Notes: generated from the letters alone by a model not told the origin. DNA of 64,000 bases from Moniliella sp. 'wahieum' (GCA_003971905.1 RSEE01000093.1:186001-250000), one strand, 5' to 3'; shown: positions 33,397 to 45,332, numbered from the stretch's first letter. Numbers and translations are program-made.

Positions 33397-35057
33397 TTAT
33401 TTCGTCAGCTCTTTGAGTTCGGGGAGGGTCTTGGTCATACCCGCCTTGTCCCCCAAAGCTACCGGTGAAGATTCCGGGTCGAGGAGGGCAGCAAGTGCGT
33501 CGTTGGGGTTGGTCGCTCTCCGCTGCGCGGCATAGCGGGTGAGCCTGGCAGACAACTGGGAGACGCAGGTATTGATGCTGGTCGACGCCCGGGAGCTTGA
33601 TCGGTCAAGCAGTAAAAGGCCGTGGCTCAAGACGCGGTTGGCCAATGAGGGGTCCGGGTCATAGAACTGCTCGGTCGGGTGGGTACTTGGCTAGGGTCGA
33701 CCCAATAGCCCGAGGTGACCACCGAAATCGCGTCGGCCGACAGCGCCGTGTGCCACATAACTGCCACAAGAGGCAGAGCAAGCGCCCATGCAGCGTGCAT
33801 ATCAAACGTGCGATACAGCGGCGGTCGGTCCACCGCCCAGTCGAGGCTAGTGCCCGCGAGAACCAGGAGCAATGCAACTCGCAGCCGGTGCAAGATCGCC
33901 CGTCTTCCCGCAGAGGCAGTAACACCACTACTCGCCACTTCATCAACGTCGTTTTGAAAAAGAACGCCACCCATTACCATGGGTGTGGATCCCGACCACC
34001 AATGAGGCCATAGCGTCAGGAAGAACCAGACCCCCCAGACGGCGGGGAAGAGCACCTTGTTGACAGAGACGAAAAAGGGGGCACGGAGTAAAGTGCAAAC
34101 CATACCGAATGCCTCAATACCCAGCACGGTATACACAACCTTAGTCCCAAGCTTGAAGCGCTGGAAGCTCTGAAGACATAGCAGGGTGACGGGAAAGGTG
34201 GGAATTCTTGCCAGGTGGGCTCCACCGAGCCAGGCGAGCCAAGCCCTGGAACAATGTCGCAACCAGGGCGACGTGCAGCCCAGCTGCCATTGCAAGATCA
34301 CTGCGCGGCGTATGGCGAACACTCCCAATCACAGCCCCAAACCCTGCAATCACCCAAGCGAAGGTGGTGTAGGTGTAGAGGTTAGCGAGAGGGAAGGTGC
34401 CGGGCAGAGCGGGAGGTGAAGGAGTGTTGGCGCTGGGACGGAAACGCAGTAGCGCAATGATATGGACGATAAGGGTGAGTGTCATCCCCAGTGCTGCGAG
34501 GGGCTCCTCCATGCCACCCACTCGGACAAAGACCCAATGACCATTGTACTTGACCATCTCCTTCAATATGGGCGGCATGGCATCCAGGGCGGTCTTGGCC
34601 CTCGCATTCGCTTCGGCCGAGATGGCGGGGAGACTAGCGTTGGGCAAGGCGGCCTGGGCTTGGAGCAGGGCATTTTGGCGAATGGCCTGAGTACGTTGGA
34701 TGGCATCGTTAGTGAGGGTGTGGGTGCAGCGATAGGCGGTGTCCGCAAGGCAGTCCCACAGCGTCCAGCGCATGCTCCACGGTTGGTTGCGAAGCCACCC
34801 GTCACCACGGCCCGTGATACCATCATCCACGCCATCAGGGCCGCAGACGTCGTCATAGCGGGATTGGATGCAGAGGCTGAACTCGGTCGTGTCGGCGCCA
34901 TTGCTGGCAAAGGAATGGTGGTCGACGGAGTCGGCTTCCGAGATGGTGTAGAGTGTCGGTGGTGGCGGGCCAAGGGTTGGGTAGGAGCGACAGTGGCCAT
35001 CGTGCTCATGGCCAATGTGGCCACGGTGACGAAAAACAGTGGGCAGCGCCGACGCAT
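33397..35057 (-). CDS. PER1: GPI-lipid remodelling protein Per1/PGAP3
   Basis: Per1/PGAP3 is an ER/Golgi multi-pass hydrolase of the CREST superfamily, needed to remove the unsaturated sn-2 acyl chain from GPI anchors. It starts with a signal peptide (MRRRCPLFFVTVATLAMS, ATG at 35057). A lumenal Cys segment follows (TTEFSLCIQSRYDDVC), then the family motif WSMRWTLWDCLADTAYRCTH and YNGHWVFVRVGGMEEPLAAL. Several membrane helices follow, with FAWVIAGFGAVIGSVRHTP as the counterpart of the conserved FHTRD region and DMHAAWALALPLVAVMWHTA near the end. Frameshifts lie near 34950, 34235 and 33660. The last ~85 residues (VLSHGLLLLDRSSSRAST onward) go beyond the usual family end and may be a lineage extension. 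The gene stands alone between two gene-poor stretches. Confidence 0.75.
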
Positions 35058-38000
35058 GACACCAATAGTTGTGAGAGAGGGGTGGGTGTTGTTGGTGGAA
35101 GAGGGGGAAGGTCGATGCTGGGGGGCAAGCTTTTTGTGTGAGTTCAAAGCTCGCTTGGATGGAGGTGCGCAATATAAAGCTGGCGAGGGCTGGGCGTTTG
35201 CTTGCGCCTATCATTGACTTGAAGCTGAAGGCAGGCAAAGGCAGCAGGAGGTGATCGTCACGCGTCACACACCACACATGCATGTGCATGAGCGCTGTCT
35301 CAGTACTGAGTAGTACGTAGTTGCGCAGTGCACCGGCGCATCAGAGCACCAGCGCCAGCCGCCAGCCCTGTACTTACAAGCCAGTCAAGTACATAGCATT
35401 GATTGGGACTTCGCGCACAGATGATCGATGATCGATGTCGATGACAAGCCTCCAGGGGGCGCTGAAGCTGAAGCGCTGAAGGTGCTGAAGCTTGACGCTC
35501 TGTAGTGCAGAAACTGTCGCAAGCCTCACTGAGGAGGCCCTGAGGCTTGAGAGCTTGAGGCCTGGGCCTGACGTCTTTCGGGTGTGGGAACATGTGAATA
35601 TTGACTATTGAATCGCCGACAAGAACCGAGCACTCGGACTGAGTACTGAGTGACTCTAGTGAGGCTAGTGGCTGCCTCATTCGGTCGCAAACACACCCCG
35701 ACGGCACACACTCAGACAGGATTTCACCGTTTAAGACATTTAACGTTTTAAGTTTTAAGACGCTACGCGTTCGTAGCTTGAAGCTTGGCTGGCGTCCTTG
35801 TGCGACGATCGGCCTAGACCTTTTCCTTTTTACCGGTCGACAGATGCTCGCACTCAGCTGCCTATCGACATCGAGTATCGGTTACTCTCCTCGCCGTTTG
35901 TTTCCACATCCGTTTATCTCCCCTAATTGATTATATTGCTCACGAAGTGTTAGGATTTGAGCGCCTCCGGCCCTCAGGCCCTCATCAGACCCAGGCATCA
36001 GGCCCTTCGGCCCAGGCCTCGGGGTCTCTGGGCCCGAGTCGGCTTGGATTTTAACGACTGTAATGCCGATCAGATCGATCATCTCTTACTGTGACCATAT
36101 CATTGGCAGAGCTTAAGGCCGTGTGGGACAAAGAAGCGCTGCACCTAAACCAACTTCCTCATCCGGCGTGTGTTGCTTGTTGGGGCCAAACTCCATTTAG
36201 GAAACACAGAAGAGCCATCACATGCACAGTAGGTCAGGACCCTCTGGCGCCCGCTATCCGTTTTTCCAAACCCAACTAGATAGCTCGCGTGTGGATACGA
36301 ATGGGCGTGGCAGATGACATGATCCGAGCGGTGAACTCGGTGAACCGGGGAACGGGGTGCCGGTGGACATCCATCCCCCCCATGAGACTCTTATTTGGTA
36401 AGTCTCTTTCCTACAACCTAACACCTTGCTGTACCACCCCCTCTTGGTGATTAGTATTATCCTCGCGTCGTCATAACTAAAGGGGGAATCAAGGTTTTTT
36501 GACTGCATCCCTGGTATTGGGCGTTCTTGTCGCATTCTGCTTGTTAAAAATCGGAAAAAACACCCGGGGTGTGTGTGATGCACATACAGCGTCTAGACCT
36601 TCGGCCTTATAGGCCTTAGGCCTTAGGAGAGTATCGGTAATATGATTACGACACCATCTCGTCCCCATCTCCACTAAGGACTGTATGGCCGGGTTCTAGC
36701 CTCCCGCAATGGACGCACCCCGCCCAACATCAAAATCCACCCCTCTTTCGGCAATACCAATGCTTCGGGCATTGTCAACAACCGCGCGCCCTAACATCAG
36801 AAGCTGCCAGTTGCTCCGCCTGCCACCGCTCTGATCCGTCGTCGTCCACGATGCACCATAACAGATACACCACATTACACTACAGCCGCCCTCATACCCG
36901 CCCCCGTCGCGTACGTATTTTTGCTATTACTTTCGCACTCCACGTCTCCCTCTGTGGAGAAGAACGCGCCGCCGATTCAGTCCAATCAAGCCCGGCCTTC
37001 TCCATATGCTGCACCCCAGATGCATTCGTCTTCCTCTTCTTTTCTTACTCTTCTGTCTCTCTGCCGTCAGGCACAGTAAACGTTCCAACATCAGGGATAA
37101 GGCATGTCCACGGCTGTCCAAAACTCTTTGCACTACGCAGCGCACGTGTGCGCGAGATACCATCTGCTTTCGAGAGTATTAAAAGAGTTCCCCAACAAAA
37201 GACACGTGCGTACAACGAAACATTGGTCTTCAATACTTCATGGCTTGCCAAATACGGCCATCGCTTGGCCAGTGCTCTCGGGGGAGTGTAACATGTAACG
37301 TTTGATCCTCCATAATGGCGCACCGCTTATATTACTCCGCAGCCTGGCGCCTTAGTACATCCTACCACTTACCAAAAAAGGAAACCCCGACCCCACCCAT
37401 CGAAGATCAGAATGGCTCACACAATGTGCGAAGATCTATCCGACGGGTCTCGCTAAGCCCTACCCGTCCAAAAGGCTCGCAATGCATCTACCCTGGGTCA
37501 AACCCTCGACACACCACTCCTGCGGTCCATCGTCTTGGATGAACCCGAGCAGGTTTGCCGTAACCCTAACTCTTTGAGGTTATTTAGCGCCACCCCCACA
37601 AATCCCTCATGATGCTGCGGTTTCATTTTGGGGCGAGAACAGTTATGGCCAGCGGCAACGCAATCGGCCTACACTTCCCCGGAAATGGCGATCATTCTTA
37701 TGCCCGGCATGGAGGATGATGCCGAGACCCAGGGCCTGCTTGGTGTCCCTGCGTTGCGCTTTCTGCAGAAAAAAGATGCTATAGCTAGGACATATATCGT
37801 CTGCATGCGTCAATAACAACATATACTAAAACTCTCACTCTACATACCCATCCTCTGGTCAGACTCACGCCGTGCTATAGGGGTGTGGTCATGATGCATC
37901 ATGGGGCGGGACCCCAGACGGAGCCCGACCCCAGGATTTAATGGGGGTGAAATCCCTTAGAAGTGGAATCAGAGTTACCTACTGTTGTATATGTCCGGCT

Positions 38001-39049
38001 TCACAGTTCCTGGTTGAGTGCTGAGCCGAGCCGGTGTAAAGGCGAAGGAGAGACCCTCTATAGTTTGGGTGGCTGTGCCTGTGTACAAATACCGCAGTCC
38101 AGACTCTCTGAGGTAGGAGCAGCGTACGTACGTCGCCAGACTAGTTAAAGGGGTCAAGGAACTCCGGGGTAACGGGGGTACCTGGGGCGTGTTACCACAC
38201 TCGACGCGCTGTATAATGGAGGCGGAGAATCAGACACGGAGTCCTAATGAAGGGCACGCGCTACCGAGAGAAGAGTAACCGCAGTTTGCAGAGTGGTCGA
38301 CGTATTAAGTCGTAACGAGCGCGCCATCCATTGACGAACGCTCTGTGAGCTTTACTTCATTCGAAGAGGCTGTTGTGGCCAGTTCGACGGTCCTACAACC
38401 GCCCGCACCGCCATTGTCGCGCTCTCACCTGAGGCCTATAGTCTCGTCAGCAAGGAGTTCACCCCCTCCGTCTGTGAGGCAAGTTCAAAAAGCAGCTGTC
38501 AGAGGACACGCCTTTTACCATTTGAGACACCAATTCCCAGGTGAAGACGAAGAGTCTCAAGTAGAGGAGGGGGAGAGAGGAAACTCCTGAAAGCAGGCGC
38601 CGCGCCTTCTCACTTTCATTCAAAGACACTATCATTTTAAGGAAAGTTACTTTCTGGTGCTGCTGCCAATGATGATGTGTTGGATATGGCAGAGTTTGGA
38701 ATGCCTGTTGCGCCCTCCCTTTCCGAGCAGGAGAGTCCATCGAACCTTTGCAGCGGTACACAGAGAGAAAATGCGGCAGCAGAGCGCACCCGGTGACGCA
38801 GGGAAGCAACCGAATACTGCCGAACCCTGAACCCGTGTTAGCCCGGGGGGTCTTCCTCCGCCACATGTAACCGCGACCCATCATCCCCTGTCATATAGTT
38901 TGGCGGATCTCGCACCCATTTCCAATTTCTTCGTCCCGAGCGTCTCGATCTTTCCCTGTTTCTTCCACTTCGCACCATGCCCTCTGTTATTGCTTTCTCC
39001 ACGAACGATTGACTCTGTCTCCTCCCCTTAGCCCTAACCATGACACTCC

Positions 39050-39805
39050 CCGCCCCCTCGAACGCCTATTACTGACAACTAGCCCATCATCTTCATCAAT
39101 GGGCCAGCGGGAATGGGCAAGTCGTTTCAACATAATACTCCTTTTTCCCACATCAGGGGTACACTGGGCCTCAGTGCCACCGCGGTTGCTTCTTCCGGCA
39201 TCGCTTCCCTCTTACTCTCGACGGCGGTGCCCCCCACTACCCGCTCTAGTATATACCTTTAAAATCCCCATCAATTGCCTCAGCACCAGCTCTTCCTTTT
39301 TGTCAAACACGACAGAAACGTTTCGTGCCCTCCATCACACCTCCTTCTCAACGGTTATAAGCCGGCAGATGTCCAGGACAACAATGCTGCTGTTCCCCTC
39401 GAGTTTCTTAATAGGCTCACCCCTGCAGGTTTTCCTCTTCACAAGCTACCCTTAAAGTTATTGGTATGTCGGCTACGCTCCTCCGGAACCTCAATGAGGC
39501 CGCAGGTTTGATCAATGGCACCCATCTCTCATGGCCATATGGCCCGGTTATATTCCATCGGGGCCGTCATCCTCAATGCGGGCAAAAGACCCCAGACAGC
39601 ACACCTTTTCCCCATTATCCCCCTCCGCATCTCTTTAACAAAAGCGACATTCGCTTTAGCCGCAGGCAGTTTCCGATTACCCCAGCCTTTTCCATGACCA
39701 TCAACAAGCCCCAGAGTCAGACCCTGCGCCATATACGTGTTGACGCCTCCTTACCCCTACTTTGCACACATGGCCAGCTTTTTTATGTCGCTCTTTTTGT
39801 CTAGC
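39050..39805 (+). pseudogene. Decayed Pif1-like helicase of a Helitron-type transposon
   Basis: The pieces lie in order but in all three forward frames: the Walker A segment IIFINGPAGMGKSF (about 39085-39127; the usual T is M), GTLGLSATAVASSGIASLLL, FKIPINCLSTSSS, PLEFLNRLTPAGFPLHKLPL, ATLLRNLNEAAGLINGTHL, TAHLFPIIPL, RRQFPITPAFSMTINKPQSQTLR cut across words, and HGQLFYVALF. These are the C-terminal helicase motifs typical of fungal Helitron RepHel proteins. Stops and frameshifts are too dense for a working gene. The Rep (HUH nuclease) half was not found upstream, so the element is truncated as well as decayed. Confidence 0.75.
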
Positions 39806-40071
39806 ATCTCTCTTTCCGCCACAGGCTCAAAGATCTCCTCCCGCGTTCCAGGACCACTTGCAACACTACCGATCGCCAGGTCTTCGAATACGGCGGCGAG
39901 GTGGGGTGCCTGTTGAAGGGGCCGCGACAATACTATTACTGCTGCTCCGAGGATGAACAATGGCGATGGCCTGTTTGTTGGGGAAGACAATGTGGGCGAC
40001 CAGGACCCCAGCTGGTCATTCATGTGCAGGTCATTGGTTACCATTGCGAGACTTGGAGGACGTGATGCTCT

Positions 40072-40240
40072 CGGAACAGTCCCCGATGAACCTCCTGCCG
40101 ACATCCGAAGACGATATGTACATTGTCCATGAGATGCTCCTGCACGAGAAGGCCCAGGACGACGAGATTGATCTGGATGAGCTGCGAGGAGATGCCCTCT
40201 TATATTACAACGAGAGGATCATCGGGCCTACGGCCCCGTC
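40072..40240 (+). other. Coding-like fragment downstream of the Helitron helicase
   Basis: An open stretch with regular acidic coding-like sequence: SEDDMYIVHEMLLHEKAQD, then DEIDLDELRGDALLYYNER. It is not recognised. It could be a second fragment from a mobile element or an exon remnant. Its compositional contrast with the surroundings is the only support. Confidence 0.3.
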
Positions 40241-40339
40241 TGCGTACCATCGATGCTTTACCTTGCGCCGGAGGGTCTGTGCTGGGGCTTGGCCCCAGCC
40301 TTCCCTCGTGTTGGTGGTGACTGTCCACGACAATGTTTT

Positions 40340-40935
40340 TCCCTTGGCCACAGTTCCACATGCCCCTTTCCCCCTTGGTCCACCGTTTCATAGGCATCTT
40401 TTCCTGCTCGTCCACGCTGTCCACCGTTCCATTGTCAACAGAGGCTTCCGCTCCAGCATGCAATCTCGGTTAACGTTCCATCATATTTTCAGTGTGGCGT
40501 AGCACACCGTTCCGTTGTCAGTAGCAGGAAAGTAAGGGAGTCGGAAGCAGGACAGAGTGGCTGTGGCGTGTCACCCACAGAATCGGGTTGGCGAAAGCCT
40601 GTACAGGCTCAATCCTTTTGAGATATCAGAAATGGAGAGCGAGGGGGGGTTTCCCATGGAAGTGAGGCGCCTGCTCTTGGCTGCTGCTTCGTCAGGGAGC
40701 CCCGCCTGACGCTCTCTCTTTGGGCAGGAGGGCCATCGTAGAGCAACCGTTCCGTCGTCACCACCTTTTCCACCGTTCCATGGGCCAGCGTTGACTGGGA
40801 ACCGTAGCCGCCTCACAGGAACCGTTACGTCGCCACTACCTTGGACACCGTTCCATTGTCCACCTTTGATTGATAAAGGCAGCCAGCGTTGCATCGGCTA
40901 TTGGCCCTTCTGGCCACCGTAGCCACAATAGATTG
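40340..40935. repeat. Degenerate ACCGTTCC repeat region
   Basis: The word (C/A)ACCGTTCC(A/G)T or a one-base variant occurs about eight times at irregular spacing, near 40381, 40421, 40506, 40746, 40771, 40823 and 40848. It is often followed by TGTC or CGTC. The complementary word appears near 56380-56440 (GACGGAACTG, ACGGAACGGTGG). Confidence 0.55.
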
Positions 40936-41561
40936 ACCGTCCCACCGTCCGCATTTATGTATGATGCTGAGGTGGGTGGCTGGGCCGCACATGCTAATAG
41001 GTTAGAACTTGATAACGCCGTCTGTGGTTTATTATATAGGGGGATGAACCAGTCTTAGCTCCATACCATGAATGCCCACGCATATAATGCAGAGCAACCT
41101 TCAACCACACCAAAACAAAGACCCTCTTGTTCATATCCATAACCCAGCATTAAAACGTTTGTCATTCCCTTCTCGCGGACAAGATCGTCAACGTTCATGT
41201 CTCCCTCGCTACTGGCATATTGCACACTGATGATCAGTATAACGCTTCAGCGCCGGACGCACCCAACACACCGACCGACGAGCGACTGAGTTTGTTGGGT
41301 GCATGCCATCGCACTTCTTGAACTGCTAAGGCTGTATTGCTTGCAACGGACAACATGCAACACATCGCTGGCTCCACCAACTGTGGGTGTGGCCCCCAAG
41401 GAGCGGGAATGCCCGACTTGCTTGCATCTGCAATTGTGCATTGATAGAATTGACGTGAATTGCTTGACTTGAATCGGTGCATTACGTACGCATCCTTCCT
41501 GCCCATTTACCCCGCCCCGCACCACCAGGCCGAGGGCTCAGGTTGAGCCCCACCGGCAGGC

Positions 41562-42905
41562 TCACGCCCCCGCCTGCTCGAGCCAGCGGGCGCGGTGCAG
41601 CACATCGGGCGCCTCGATCCCCGCCCGACTCTGCACCACCTTGAGCTCGCGCCGGCGGAAGCGCTCCACCTCCAGCTGCGCCTCCCACCCCGACCCTCCA
41701 TGTGCGTGCCCTGCCAGCGGCTGCGGCGTCACTCGCGCGTCCCCGTGCGCCTGCGCCGCCTGCCACGCTGCCTCGGTCGGCAGCGGCGGCAGGCGCGCAA
41801 TGTAGGCCTGGTGGCGAGATGGATTGCAGGCTGGCGATCGCCAGCTCCACTGCCCGACTCAACGGCGTCGGCGCCGAGTGCAGCTGGTCCAGCAGCACCG
41901 ACCGGGACAGCGGCGTGTCTTCCCGCGCACCACCCATTGGCGTACCGGGCGTGGCGGGCGTCCCGGGTGTGCCGGGCACCGAACCGGCAGGCGAGGGCAA
42001 GGCCGAATTGGACACAAACTGGGCTTCTTCGGGCCGCTTGTACCGTCCGAGCACAAGCAGCAAAAGATCGCCCACACCGGAAAGTAACCCTCCACCTCGG
42101 GAAATTGGATGCACCAAGGCCTCAGCCGACTGGCGGGGGTCGTGGGACGAACCAATCAGCGTCATCAGCTTACGGCCGTCCCCACTCGTGTTGGACATAC
42201 CCAGGCGGTTCATATCTGTCTCAGGCAGCTCCACCGAGGTGACCAGCACGTGCGGCACAAGGTACGTCGTGTGCAGCGTTTCCAGCGCTTCGTACAAGGT
42301 TGCCAATGATGTGATTTTCGTGCCCGACAAAGCCCGGGGGTTGCGATAAGTTCCATTAGCCTGAAGCGCACATCCACTCGACCAAGGGGGCGGATGGAGG
42401 GGGGGGGGAGGACATACTGCGCTTCAAATTGGTTGGGTGTGATCATGCTGGCGAGGGGAAGCATATCGCGATAAATAGGCAGCACATCGGGTCGACGTAC
42501 ATGCCGCGATCCATGTCCCCCATCACGGGGTCCAGGACATAGAGCAAGTCAGGATTGATCTGGCGCAAGCGGCGGACTAACTGCTCCACTGTCGCAGCGC
42601 CTTGGGTCCAGGACAGTAGCCCGTCAAGACACGCGCATAGCGCAGCAGACCATTCTCCCAGTCCGGCAAACAAGTCGGACAGGTGGGCCGCATCGAGCAC
42701 CGAACCGCCCCAACGGCAAACCCGGGTGGTTGCTGAACTGGACCGTGTTCACCACATCCACCTCCCAACCCAGCAGCTGGAGAGGAAAGGTGGCCGATCG
42801 GTTGCCTACGTACCCGCACACCACATGGCTCTGGATCGAGAGCACACGCGTCGGCTCCGGTACGTTGGCGGCCATAGCGATGGTGGGGGTGGGGGTGCCG
42901 GACAA
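41562..42905 (-). CDS. BUD16: Pyridoxal kinase
   Basis: ATP-dependent kinase that makes pyridoxal 5'-phosphate; cytosolic, ribokinase fold (PfkB). It starts [17 protein letters not shown] at 42905. Family blocks: [68 protein letters not shown], a 57-nt intron (42361-42417), then [20 protein letters not shown] and [10 protein letters not shown]. The late motif reads [19 protein letters not shown] carries the catalytic Asp. The tail holds a [13 protein letters not shown] linker and ends [13 protein letters not shown] at 41562. Frameshifts lie near 42725, 42490, 42330 and 42080. It is divergent from the NAPE-PLD-like gene. Confidence 0.85.
42361..42417 (-). other. Spliceosomal intron of the pyridoxal kinase gene
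   Basis: Minus-strand GTATGTCCTCC...TGCGCTTCAG, 57 nt, just after TPNQFEA in the conserved core. Confidence 0.7.
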
Positions 42906-43246
42906 GCGGCTTTCCGCGTTCTATGCCGACGGGCAAAACGTGGGGATCCCAACTTCTGACTCGAGGCCCGGCGGCACGGGTTCCTTATTAAATGGCCATT
43001 CCTAATTCCGCCTTGGGCCGGATACGGTGTCAAGCTTCAAGCTGCAAGTACTCCGCTATTTGCTCAGCACGCGTGCTGGACTGAGTACTGAACGTTCAAC
43101 TTGAACACGCTCTTGTGACGCGTGACGCGTGAACGTTGAACGAACGTGACGTCGAACGGCAATGCGCCTGGGAAAGATGAACGGCTGAGCAAGCATTCAC
43201 GAGCGTCCTCGCTCGCCCCCACCGCCACCACCCACCACCACCACCA
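42906..43246. promoter_or_regulatory. Divergent promoter of pyridoxal kinase and the NAPE-PLD-like gene, containing heptad arrays
   Basis: 341 bp. It contains TCAAGCT twice at 43030-43043, TGAGTAC-TGAACGT near 43082-43095, and TGACGCG-TGACGCG-TGAACGT-TGAACG in perfect register at 43116-43142. A CCACCA-rich leader directly precedes the ATG at 43247. Confidence 0.6.
43116..43142. repeat. Mixed-core heptad array (CGCG, CGCG, ACGT, ACGA)
   Basis: Consecutive TGA + 4-mer units without a gap. The core changes from CGCG to ACGT while the 7-bp register is kept. Confidence 0.9.
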
Positions 43247-44974
43247 ATGCCAGGGGACACCGCGGACGCACGCCCAAAGTGGTTACTGCATCAGTTAGTG
43301 CAGTCGTACGACGAACCGCCACCGCACCACGTCACCCGCTCTGCCACCTCGTGTCTGCCCTCGCTCGCCGGCCTGTCGAACTGCATCATCGGCATGCCCG
43401 ACGCGGGCACCTCCCGCTACCCGCCCGATGCGCCCTTTGTCCGCACCGGTTTCCGGAACCCATGGCCCAGCTGGCACAAACCGACACCCTTCCAAGTTTG
43501 GAACGGGCTAGAATGGGGACCGTCGGGTCCTCCTGCCGCCCCTCCGCCTCCCAGCTCGCCCAACTCGGGTGATTCATCGGACCCGCCTTCTCCCCCTTCC
43601 CCAGCTGCAGAGACGGAGGCTGACCAGGAGTTGGACGTGGCTACGGTGCCTCTGGCAGACTGGCCTGTCACTCTTCCCCGCAACAAGGTACGAGCGACTT
43701 GGATCGGGCATGCCAGCACGCTCGTGGAGTTCCCGCTGTACCACGGCGATGTGATCCGGGTCCTGTTTGATCCCATCTTTTCCGATCGGTACGTTTACGC
43801 CTTTCTATTCCGTTTGACCATGGACCCACCCTACCAACACCGCTTTGTTCTCCAGGTGCTCTCCGACGCAATCGTTTGGTCCGCTGCGCTCCTTGCCGAC
43901 ACCAATTGAGATTGAGAGTTTGCCACCGATTCATTTTGTCCTCATCTCGCACTCGCACTACGACCACCTCGACTGGTCCTCCATCAAGCGCCTCGCTCAA
44001 CGTAACCCGTCTCTCGTGGTGGTCGTCCCGCTCGGCCTCGAGTGCTGGTTCTACGCCACGGACCAACCGCCGATCCCAGAAGGCAACGTGTACGAGTGCG
44101 ACTGGTGGGACAAGGTGATAGTTAGCATCCCCACGCTCCCTGCCACGCAACTCACATTTACCTGCACCCCGGCCCAGCACGGCTCGGGCCGAATGGGGTT
44201 GGATGCCAGCACGAGCCTCGGGCCAGCTGGTACGTCACCTACCGCCGCATGCCTACCCCCACCCGCCACGGAGCTGTGTTTCGTACCTTTTTCGGTGGTG
44301 ATACGGGCTTCCAATTCCACGATCCCGCCCCTGCCGCGCCCGAAACTTCGCCCACGACGACCGAAGCAGAAAGAGAGGACGAAGCCTTGCCCTTGCTCGA
44401 TAAGGAGCCCTACCCGATCTGCCCGGCTTTCGACGAAATTGCCTCACGCCTCGGCGCGCCCGACCTGAGCTTACTGCCGATCAGCGTGGGTGCAACCTTA
44501 AGTTTCCTCAAGGGATTTGACCCGTTCCCTGTTGGCTACTCGCCCATCCCCTGCGGATTGAACGAGGGTCTGACAGCGGCGAACCACATGACGCCAAGGG
44601 ATGCCGTGCGCTGTTTCCGTCTGATGGATCGCGCCGGGTCCTGGTCGGACGAAGGCAGGCATATCCGAGCGCGCGCTCGAATTCCAGTTCCTAAACCAGC
44701 GCCCGTGGCGGTCGCGATTCATTGGGGTACGTTTGTCGGTGCGGAGGACGAGGCGAGAGGATCGGTACGACAGCTTCGTGAGGCGTGTGGTGAGTTGGGG
44801 GTCGAATTTACTCGCTCCTATCGCCCTACCGACCGTTCGGCCTTTGTCGCGCTCAACCCTGGCGAGTCGGTGCTTCTCCCCTTGCGACCCTGGTCCCGGG
44901 ACTATGAGGACGACAGCGACAGCGACACAGACCACGACGTTGCGCACGTTGATCCTCCCGATGTGGACGAGTAA
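43247..44974 (+). CDS. FMP30: NAPE-hydrolysing phospholipase D-like metallo-hydrolase (Fmp30 type)
   Basis: A metallo-beta-lactamase-fold enzyme that releases N-acylethanolamines from N-acyl-phosphatidylethanolamine. The yeast relative Fmp30 is mitochondrial. It starts MPGDTADARPKWLLH. Conserved blocks: FRNPWPSWHKPTPFQVWNGL, VRATWIGHASTLVEFPLYHG, VLFDPIFSD, a 67-nt intron (43789-43855), then the metal-binding HSHYDHLDWSSIKRL, FTCTPAQHGSGR, TFFGGDTGFQFHDP, LPISVGA and VAIHWGTFVGAEDEARG. It ends HVDPPDVDE at 44972-44974. A frameshift near 44230 separates LGPAG from SWYVTYRRMP, where the family has W-x-SWY. All metal ligand motifs are present. No clear mitochondrial leader is seen. Confidence 0.88.
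43789..43855 (+). other. Spliceosomal intron of the NAPE-PLD-like gene
   Basis: GTACGTTTACG...TTGTTCTCCAG, 67 nt. The join gives FDPIFSDRCSPTQ in frame. Confidence 0.85.
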
Positions 44975-45116
44975 ATGCGTGGATGAGTCGGAGTGTTGGG
45001 CCGAAGGCTGTCCAGGCCTTTGCCCTTGCCCCAACCCTTCTCTTTTCATAGCACAACCCCCCCTTTGCACAGCAAAAACAACAGCTCACGTCCTCTTGAG
45101 CACTGAGTACGTGAAG

Positions 45117-45332
45117 ATGGAGAGCGTGTCGCGTACATTGAGAGAGGAGGGATCCCCTGCCCCCTGCCGCCTCTCGACCTTTACCGCCCACGACTTCCGT
45201 CTCCTAATTCCCTCGACCTTGCAAAGCCAGGCCGAGCAAACGCCCCTGTTAATCCCATTCAGTCAAGATCTGTCGCACCTGTTGACCCGCATGACCGACG
45301 AGCTTCACAAAAGGAATCGTGGCAGCTCATGA
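45117..45332 (+). CDS. Possible small unknown protein downstream of the NAPE-PLD-like gene
   Basis: A 71-residue frame beginning MESVSRTLREEGSPAPC and continuing FTAHDFRLLIPSTLQSQ, LLIPFSQDLSHLLTRM. Its composition looks protein-like (regular amphipathic C-terminal helix), unlike the neighbouring noise. It may be a small gene or a terminal exon whose earlier exons I cannot place in 44975-45116. No family was recognised. Confidence 0.3.
   Translation: MESVSRTLREEGSPAPCRLSTFTAHDFRLLIPSTLQSQAEQTPLLIPFSQDLSHLLTRMTDELHKRNRGSS

Larger units (their letters stand above)
35058..41561. other. Gene-poor stretch 2, with Helitron remnant
   Basis: About 6.5 kb with no intact gene. It includes heptad units (TGATCGA twice at 35422-35435, GGCCTTA at 36612-36627, mixed units at 35462-35670), a decayed Helitron-type helicase (39050-39805), a coding-like fragment at 40072-40240 and a degenerate ACCGTTCC repeat at 40340-40935. 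Only short non-conserved open frames are otherwise present. Confidence 0.55.
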
